Of a stretch of DNA of 64,000 nt, positions 59,819 through 64,000 are shown in pieces. Position 1 is the first letter of the stretch; the number at the start of each line of letters is the position of its first letter. This DNA is from Eucommia ulmoides. Taxonomy: Eukaryota; Streptophyta; Magnoliopsida; Garryales; Eucommiaceae. The stretch is from contig JAENRU010000485.1 of assembly GCA_016647705.1 (NCBI GenBank), positions 62,001 to 126,000 of the forward strand, written 5' to 3'. A program made the translations under genes and the position numbers. A model generated the notes under the pieces. It was not told where the DNA came from. It ran no database searches and saw nothing but the letters and a program-made list of their open reading frames with translations.

Positions 59819-59939
59819 TCTTACCTCATTTAATGCATTGTCTTTCACGGCTACCAGGTCGGCAGATTGGGTCAATGACCACATTTTGAGGGAAATGGTG
59901 GGAGGAGGGCTCTTTTTTCCAATTTGATTCCTCTTTAGT

Positions 59940-62470
59940 GGGAAACATGAACATATATTGATATTATGAGAAAAAGATACATAGAATACAACGTTATACA
60001 CAAGTATTTATAGGAGAAGTAGGGGTTAGGGTTTTGTCTTACTGGGCCAAGTGGGTCAAGCCCATTATTGCGTTAGCATCCCCCCTTAAACTCAAGGCGG
60101 TAAGTGGAAAATAAACTTGAGTTTGGAAATCTAAGAGTAAAAACATTTGGGTAGATGAACTTTAGTGAAAATATATGCTGTCTAATCGGCTGAACTGATG
60201 GATTGTAAATGAACAGTATTCTATAGAATGTGATGATGGATGAAATGGAAATCAGTTTTGATATGTTTTGTACGCTTGTGAAAAACATCCCTATGAGCGA
60301 TATGAATAGCACTTCTATTATTACAGTGTAGGGTAGTGGCAGTAAGAGAAGATATGCCCATGTCAGTGAGTAGTCATCGAATCCAAAGAAGTTTTTGAGT
60401 TGCATCAACCATGGCATGATATTCAGCTCCAATGCTGGAGTGAGCAACCACAGTTTGTTTCTTACTACGCTAGGAAATGAGAGATCAGTTACCTAAAAAG
60501 AAATAGTAACTAGTAGTTAAACGTCTATCGATGGGGTCTCCAACCCAATCGGTATCAAAATAACCTTGTAAGATGGAAGCAAACTGAGCTAAGAAATGAA
60601 GTCCATGAAATAAAGTACCCTTGACATACCGAATGATGCGAATAATAGCCGAGTAATGGGTGGTCTGAGGAGCGAACAAGAACTAGCTGACTTGATGAAC
60701 GACATAGGCAATGTCGCGGCGAGTAACAGTGATATACACAAGACTTCCAACCAGTTGGTGATGTAGAGTGGCATCTTGAAGAGATGAACCATCGAGTAGA
60801 GTAAGTCTGACGTTATACTCAATAGGAGTAGTGGCAGTAGTTGAGTTAGTGATCCCAACCTTAGAAAGAAGATCTAGGGTATATTTGGCCTGAGAGAGAA
60901 AATATGCATTTGAACCAGATGAGACATCGAGGCCAAGAAAATAGGTGAACACGCCAAGATCTTTTATCTCGAATTATCCACTGAGAAACTTTTTGAGTTC
61001 AGAAATATCGCATAGATATTCTCCAGCAATAACCATGTCATCCACGAACAATAAAAGAAGGATAATACCATTGGCAGTATGGCGAATAAATAAAGCTGAA
61101 TCGTGAGCACTAGGTGTGAACCCAAACTGATGAATGGTAGTGCCGAATTTGGTGAACCAGGCACATGGAGCTTGTTTCAAACTATATGGGGCACGACAAA
61201 GGTAACAAACTTTATTTTGAGAGGCAGCCAGGCCGGGAGGGATATGCATATAGACTTCCTTAACAAGATCACCATTGAGAAATGCATTTTTAACATCCAT
61301 TTGAAAAAGAGACCATTTTTGAATAGTGGCGATGACAACAAGTGTATGGACAGATGTGGGCCTCGCCACTAGAAAAAATGGCTCTTTGTAGTTAATACCA
61401 TATTCTTGAGCAAATCCATTGGCAACAAGTCGGGCTTTATATCGTTCAACAGAGCCATCAGAAAGCGTATTGATCTTAAACACCTATTTGCACTCAATAA
61501 CAGTTTTTCTAGAGGGGCTGATCAATAATATCCCAATTGTGAGTTTGGGTGAGGGTCTGAAGTTTTTTGTCCATTGTTTTCTGTCAAAGAGGATGAGTGC
61601 TAGCCTCCTTATAGGATTGAGGCTCATGCAGATGAAGTATAGTAGAAAAACAATGAAAATCAGTAAGGTAAAGTGGAGGATGAGTTATCCTGGTAAAGCG
61701 ACAAGGGTGATCTGGAGCGTGGGTCTCAAAGGCAATCGGTACAAAATTATGGCCACAAGAGAAGTCTCACGCATGGTCACTGAAGTTGGAGAGGTAAGAT
61801 CAACTGGTGGTTCTGAACTAAATTCAAGTAATGGTTCTAGGGTGGACTTAGGATAAGGTTTAGGACTGGGCTCAACTAGTGGTGCTAGAGTGGACTCAAC
61901 AATACCTAGAACTGTATCCTCAAAAAACAACTCAATGGATGGATCAGTAAAGAATCTGAAGTTGGTGATGGTTGACATATTAAATGACCGTAAGGAAGAA
62001 AACATTTGATGTTCCCCAAAGCCAACATGTTGAGAGATACAAAGAGTTTTAGAAATGGGATCCCAGTACCGATATCCTTTATGTTCGTTGCTATATCCAA
62101 GAAAACAACATAGACGAGCCATTGGTTCCAGTTTGTTGTATTCATGTGGTTTGAGAAAAACAAAACAAGTATAACCAAAGACTCTGAGTTCAGAGTAATC
62201 GAGAGGTTTACCAAAAAGACGCTCAAATGGATACCGGTTCTGAATTGTAGCGGAAGGAGTACGATTTATTGTGTAGACGGCTATGAAGGCAGCATCACCC
62301 CAAAAAAGCTCAAGATATGATGAAGAAATGAGGAGAGCACGAACTATATCAAAAATATGTCTATATTTGCATTTAGCTCGTCCATTTTGTGGGGATAAAC
62401 TAGGATACGAGCGATGGGAGAGCGTGTCATTTTTGCGAAGTAGGTTAAGAAAGAACAATCATTGTATTCC
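59940..62470 (-). mobile_element. Ty1/copia retrotransposon fossil
   Basis: In minus-strand order it contains the integrase core and C-terminal region (about 62458-61690), reverse transcriptase (about 61490-60690, with an FVDDM active-site block), RNase H (about 60690-60370), a purine tract next to 60080, and a short 3' LTR (about 59940-60078, starting TG). The 5' LTR, gag and protease are missing. It is broken in several places. A duplicated 3' end lies at 58845-59225. Age is moderate: domains are still easily read. Confidence 0.88.
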
Positions 62471-62479
62471 ATTGTATTA

Positions 62480-63067
62480 TGGTAGCGCGTGAATACGCCG
62501 CTACTTTCACTCGTAAGTATACGAGGTTAAGTTTTAGTATAGATAGGGAGTGTTAGGGTTATCGTGTCTGTAAAACCCTGTTTTTTATATACGAACAATT
62601 TTAGTCGCATTTTATAATATTTTAAAAATACCGGGGTAGATTGTGATACTAATTATGTGATTTAAAATTTTGGGGGTCAAATTGTAAAATTTCAAAATAT
62701 TAAAAGTTAGAATTTGGTCTAATTAATATCCTAACAAAAAAAAAAAGGGAGGTTTGTGCAAATTAAATATTATATATATAAAGAGAGAGAGAATCGGTGA
62801 AAACAAATGGAGGAGAGGAGGCCACTTGGCCGGCCGTTGATCACACACACATATTGATATGTACACATACTATATACATATATAGATAGAGGTGAGAAAA
62901 TGATCGAGAAGCGATCGGAGAAAACGGAGAAAGAGAGAAGTTCGGCGATGGAGCTCACGTGAGAAAGGAGGTGTTGTCTGTCTGGGATGGGATTGGTCCG
63001 GCAGCATGAGCCGTTTGTCGCCGTCATCTGGTGAGTGTGTGTGATTTTCTGTTTTCGTCGTTGTTTC

Positions 63068-63103
<36 letters not shown>

Positions 63104-63381
63104 CGGTTGTGGGTGTGAGTTTCAGTGTATGTGTGTGTGTTTTCGGTTGTTTGTTCGACAGCGTGTGGTGTTCTCCCGTCGTGGTGTGGGGGTGATTGTG
63201 TGTTGTCGTTCAGTTGTCGTCGGTTGTGGGGGTGTCGCCGTCGGTTAGTTGGCCGGCGGTGAGTGGAAGTTAGAGAGAGAGAGAGCAGTGCATGTGTGTG
63301 TGTGTGTGTGGCTGTCCTTGTTTCGTCATTGGTGTGTGTGTGCGTGTGTGTTGTGATGGCGGAAAACCCAGCAGGAAACAG

Positions 63382-63415
<34 letters not shown>

Positions 63416-64000
63416 CCGTTAGGGTGTGTATGTGTTAAGTGGGTAGATGCGTTTTGGTAGTGGTGTGGCCGGTGGTGGTTGGTGATCCGTGCTGGGGGAT
63501 GGAGTAGGGATGGCGATGAGAGCGGCGAGGCGTAGGAAGCCTCAGGTGGACAGTAATAGTAGAGAGAGAGGTGGCCGACTGTGTTTGAACCGAAACAGAA
63601 ACAATAAGCGCTAACAGAGGAAGAAAAGAAAAAAAAAAATAGGGGATTAGTAGAAACCACCCCAGGAAAATCCAAAACCCATCTCGCGGCCGCCAAATGA
63701 TTTGGAAACAGGTGAAATTTTAATCGATTATTAATTTTCGTTAAATTAAATTTTATTTAGCATTACAATTTCTGAAATCGTAATAATTTAGTAACGATTA
63801 ATTAATTTTAATAACGTGGTACATAAAATAGTAACGATTTGGAATATAGGGTCTGCATTGCATGATTATGATATTTTAAATAAGATATTAATTTAGGCTT
63901 TGTCACTATTAGGTTCGCAGGCACCGACGTCCAGATAGAGTGTGGTCAGTGTCAGTTTTGCAAAATGGATATCGATGTGAATGTACTGTCTTCTTGCCCA
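62480..64000. other. Intergenic sequence rich in simple repeats
   Basis: 62480-62800 is AT-rich. 62970-63480 carries several (TG)n tracts, for example near 63070-63100 and 63290-63350, and an A33-like run at 63382-63414. It also has GC-rich GGTGGCCGG patches like a plant 5' leader. The long His/Thr-rich minus-strand frame (62770-63696) is translated TG/CA repeat. A gene could start beyond 64000, but none is supported. Confidence 0.55.

Larger units (their letters stand above)
58072..60320 (-). repeat. Tandem duplication (about 1.1 kb units)
   Basis: Unit 1 (about 58150-59225) and unit 2 (about 59262-60320) share, in order, the WAPL exon, the acidic ORF, the copia LTR end and the adjoining copia 3' sequence, at roughly 85-90 percent identity by eye. 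The unit boundary falls within the WAPL exon (CTCCRCATCTGGATTTC). Confidence 0.85.

Noticed and set aside
62770-63696. 308-codon minus-strand open frame rich in His and Thr
   Set aside because: It is a translation of CA/TG microsatellites and homopolymers with no domain.

Overview
The window looks like nuclear DNA of a flowering plant, most likely a eudicot. It is AT-rich, has GT-AG introns, and carries a Cf-9-type receptor-like protein gene, plant-type MULE, hAT and LINE elements, plant mobile domain and Ulp1-like genes, and plant WAPL, phytocyanin and histone H2B sequences. It is a transposon-dense resistance-gene-like region, and most coding sequence belongs to mobile elements or their fossils.

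Layout. 1-3940: gene-poor. 3944-6989 (minus): an LRR receptor-like protein gene that reads as one 984-codon frame if a 91-nt intron, created by a local tandem duplication, is removed. About 7260-36150: a tandem array of a roughly 4.2 kb intergenic unit (A, B and a partial C). A and B share an old solo-LTR fossil. Later insertions split the array: a 10.3 kb MULE in B (12481-22826), a 6.8 kb MULE at the B/C junction (26065-32847) and a 5'-truncated LINE in C (33505-35528). 36150-39250: gene-poor. 39263-39915: broken histone H2B. 39930-45070: a repeat-rich relic holding a phytocyanin fragment and a degraded exon like one in the first MULE. 45238-47830: Ty3/gypsy fossil containing a 1.77 kb non-autonomous MULE. 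48025-50226: truncated paralogue of the receptor gene, split by a Tourist-like MITE. 50363-53003: another non-autonomous MULE. 53318-59515: WAPL-like exons, with a hAT element (54019-57626) between two of them and a tandem duplication that joins WAPL exon, an unknown ORF and a copia LTR end. 59940-62470: Ty1/copia fossil. 62480-64000: simple repeats.

The most striking signal is in the 12481-22826 MULE. A short dyad-symmetric motif (core TTACATTCAA inside GTGTT/AACAC or ATGTT/AACAT arms) occurs about 60 times in six clusters. The clusters lie in introns of two genes on opposite strands, between the genes, and near both ends. The arms tend to change together, and the spacers differ between clusters, as if the palindrome itself were being kept or spread. 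A second relic (39930-45070) shows the same style with a different palindrome, ACTGTACAGT.

The receptor gene is the only host gene that appears whole. The two large MULEs each pair a MuDR-type transposase gene with an accessory gene: a Ulp1-like protease in one and a MAIN-like plant mobile domain protein in the other. All four genes carry a few to several disabling changes.
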